Of a stretch of 64,000 nucleotides of DNA, positions 62,920 to 64,000 are shown piece after piece. The position numbers and the translations under genes are program-made. Position 1 is the stretch's first letter. Every line of letters begins with the position of its first letter. Location: NCBI RefSeq assembly GCF_037782385.1, contig NZ_JBBEXD010000003.1:62001-126000 (forward strand), in the 5' to 3' direction. The notes under the pieces are model-generated. The model worked only from the letters and a program-made list of their open reading frames with translations. It was not told the origin of the DNA and did not search any database. Source of the stretch: Ascidiimonas meishanensis (lineage in GTDB: Bacteria > Bacteroidota > Bacteroidia > Flavobacteriales > Flavobacteriaceae).

Positions 62920-63522
62920 TTAGGATTCTTTTTGCAGTCCTATAAAATCAGCAACCAAATCATAGGCTTCCTGTTTGGCAGTAGCCAAATCATAATTTTT
63001 TATGATTTTATCAAACTGAGGCGCTGTAGCCAATTCAACAGAAGCTTTTGCAATGCGCATATTGATCTTGTCTTCACTTTCTGTTTTACGCTGCTTTAAA
63101 CGTATTTTAAGTTCGTCTACACTAGGCGGCTTCACAAACACTGCCAATGTTTGTTCTGGAAATTTCTTCTTAATTCGGAGTCCCCCAGAAACATCAATAT
63201 CAAAGATTACGTTTTTGCCTTTAGCCCAAATACGTTCTACTTCACTGTTGAGGGTACCGTAGAAGTTATCTCTATACACCTCTTCCCATTCTACAAAATC
63301 TCCATCTTTAATATGCTGTTTAAAGTCTTTGAGGGATAAAAAATAGTAATGCTGCCCGTCTTTTTCTTCTCCTCTGGGTTCTCTTGTAGTGCAGGATACG
63401 GAGAATTCAAGATTTAATTCAGGATATTTAAGCAAGTGCTTTACGATGGTTGTTTTACCACTGCCAGAAGGTGCAGAAAAAATGAGTAATTTACCTCCAA
63501 AGTTTTGTTTTGGACTTTCCAT
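62920..63522 (-). CDS. gmk: Guanylate kinase
   Basis: Phosphorylates GMP to GDP. The 200-residue protein has the Walker A loop FSAPSGSGKTTIVKHLL, the GMP-binding segment SCTTREPRGEEKDGQHYYFL, EWEEVYRDNFYGT and the adenine-side FDIDVSGGLRIKK. Cytosolic. It starts 1 base after the stop of yicC, and nadD follows by 3 bases, a common flavobacterial order yicC-gmk-nadD. Confidence 0.97.
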   Translation of the reverse strand: MESPKQNFGGKLLIFSAPSGSGKTTIVKHLLKYPELNLEFSVSCTTREPRGEEKDGQHYYFLSLKDFKQHIKDGDFVEWEEVYRDNFYGTLNSEVERIWAKGKNVIFDIDVSGGLRIKKKFPEQTLAVFVKPPSVDELKIRLKQRKTESEDKINMRIAKASVELATAPQFDKIIKNYDLATAKQEAYDLVADFIGLQKES

Positions 63523-63523
63523 C

Positions 63524-64000
63524 TTATAATACGTTGAGGCTTTGTTCTTTTATTTTTTCAAGCTCGTCTTTCATTTGAACCACAAGCTGCTGCATAGGCG
63601 CATAATTGGCTTTGGAACCTAAGGTATTAATTTCACGACCAATTTCCTGAGTGATAAAAGCCAGTTTTTTACCATTAGAATCATTAGATTTTAGGGTCTC
63701 AAGGAAATAGTTGAGGTGATTCTCCAACCGAACTTTCTCTTCCGTCACATCAAATTTTTCTAGATAATAGATGAGTTCCTGTTCAAAACGATTGGCATCT
63801 ACATTTTCTTTAATTTCAGTAACTGCTCTTTCTAAACGTTCACGTACCTGCTGCATCCGTTCAGGATCAATTTTTTTTACCTCTTCTAACAGCTGTCCTA
63901 TATTTTGAATACGTAGTATCATATCTTTTTCCAATACCAATCCTTCCGTACTTCGAAACGTATTGATAGCAGTTAAAGCTTCTTCCAAACCTTCAAGAAT
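63524..64000 (-). CDS. yicC: YicC family endoribonuclease, N-terminus outside window
   Basis: C-terminal part (about 158 codons) of a YicC/YloC protein, a family shown to have endoribonuclease activity. The DUF1732 end is clear: NANRFEQELIYYLEKFDVTE-like run, then EEKVRLENHLNYFLETL, GKKLAFITQEIGREINTLGS and KANYAPMQQLVVQMKDELEK. The frame is open through base 64000, so the start is beyond the edge. Translation of gmk is probably coupled, with 1 base between. Confidence 0.92.
   Translation of the reverse strand: MLEGLEEALTAINTFRSTEGLVLEKDMILRIQNIGQLLEEVKKIDPERMQQVRERLERAVTEIKENVDANRFEQELIYYLEKFDVTEEKVRLENHLNYFLETLKSNDSNGKKLAFITQEIGREINTLGSKANYAPMQQLVVQMKDELEKIKEQSLNVL

Overview
The window looks like chromosome of a marine-type flavobacterium (Bacteroidota, Flavobacteriaceae). 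The reasons are low G+C with A/T-rich intergenic DNA, secreted proteins ending in type IX secretion (T9SS) sorting domains, Bacteroidota-type -7 promoter boxes (TAnnTTTG), many SPII lipoproteins, and an aerobic kynurenine-pathway gene. No rRNA, tRNA or CRISPR array was seen.

Layout. 0-7.2 kb: a lipoprotein isoaspartyl peptidase (cut by the left edge), 3-hydroxyanthranilate dioxygenase, a transglutaminase-like protein, the glycerol genes glpK-glpD, and an orphan protein that looks like an effector of an extracellular contractile injection system (eCIS). 7.4-18 kb: an FkbM methyltransferase; a minus-strand electrophile-stress cluster (Crp/Fnr regulator, DJ-1, old yellow enzyme, OsmC, zinc ADH); a VTT/DedA membrane protein; a MATE pump; an MltF-like transglycosylase; and an ALDH7-type semialdehyde dehydrogenase. 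18-23 kb: a large T9SS-sorted beta-propeller protein followed by a decayed second copy of its sorting domain. 23-40 kb is mostly housekeeping: a zinc-ribbon/SPFH pair, a phosphatase, a fructokinase-amylosucrase operon, three small membrane proteins, queD, lpxH, recJ, gpsA and several hydrolases and lipoproteins.

40-49 kb is accessory. It holds a TIR/deoxyribosyltransferase-like gene, a decayed IS1182-like transposase, an OmpA-family gene followed at once by an attC-like hairpin, a membrane hydroxylase, an IS110-like relic and noncoding palindromic repeats. Next to these lies a compact minus-strand locus: a TPR-transmembrane-AraC regulator, a 52-residue GG-leader peptide resembling a class I lanthipeptide precursor, and an S8 peptidase lipoprotein. 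No modifying enzyme is visible. This is the best candidate in the window for an undescribed system.

49-60 kb is a polymorphic-toxin locus: a small T9SS-sorted protein, a 2127-residue SpvB/RHS protein with a variable C-terminal tip, a tiny membrane protein in the immunity position, a decayed membrane gene, and a promoterless orphan RHS tip that repeats about 215 bp of the RHS core with a different tail and its own small downstream genes. 60-64 kb returns to core genes: a DUF2846-like protein, an iron alcohol dehydrogenase, nadD, gmk and a partial yicC.
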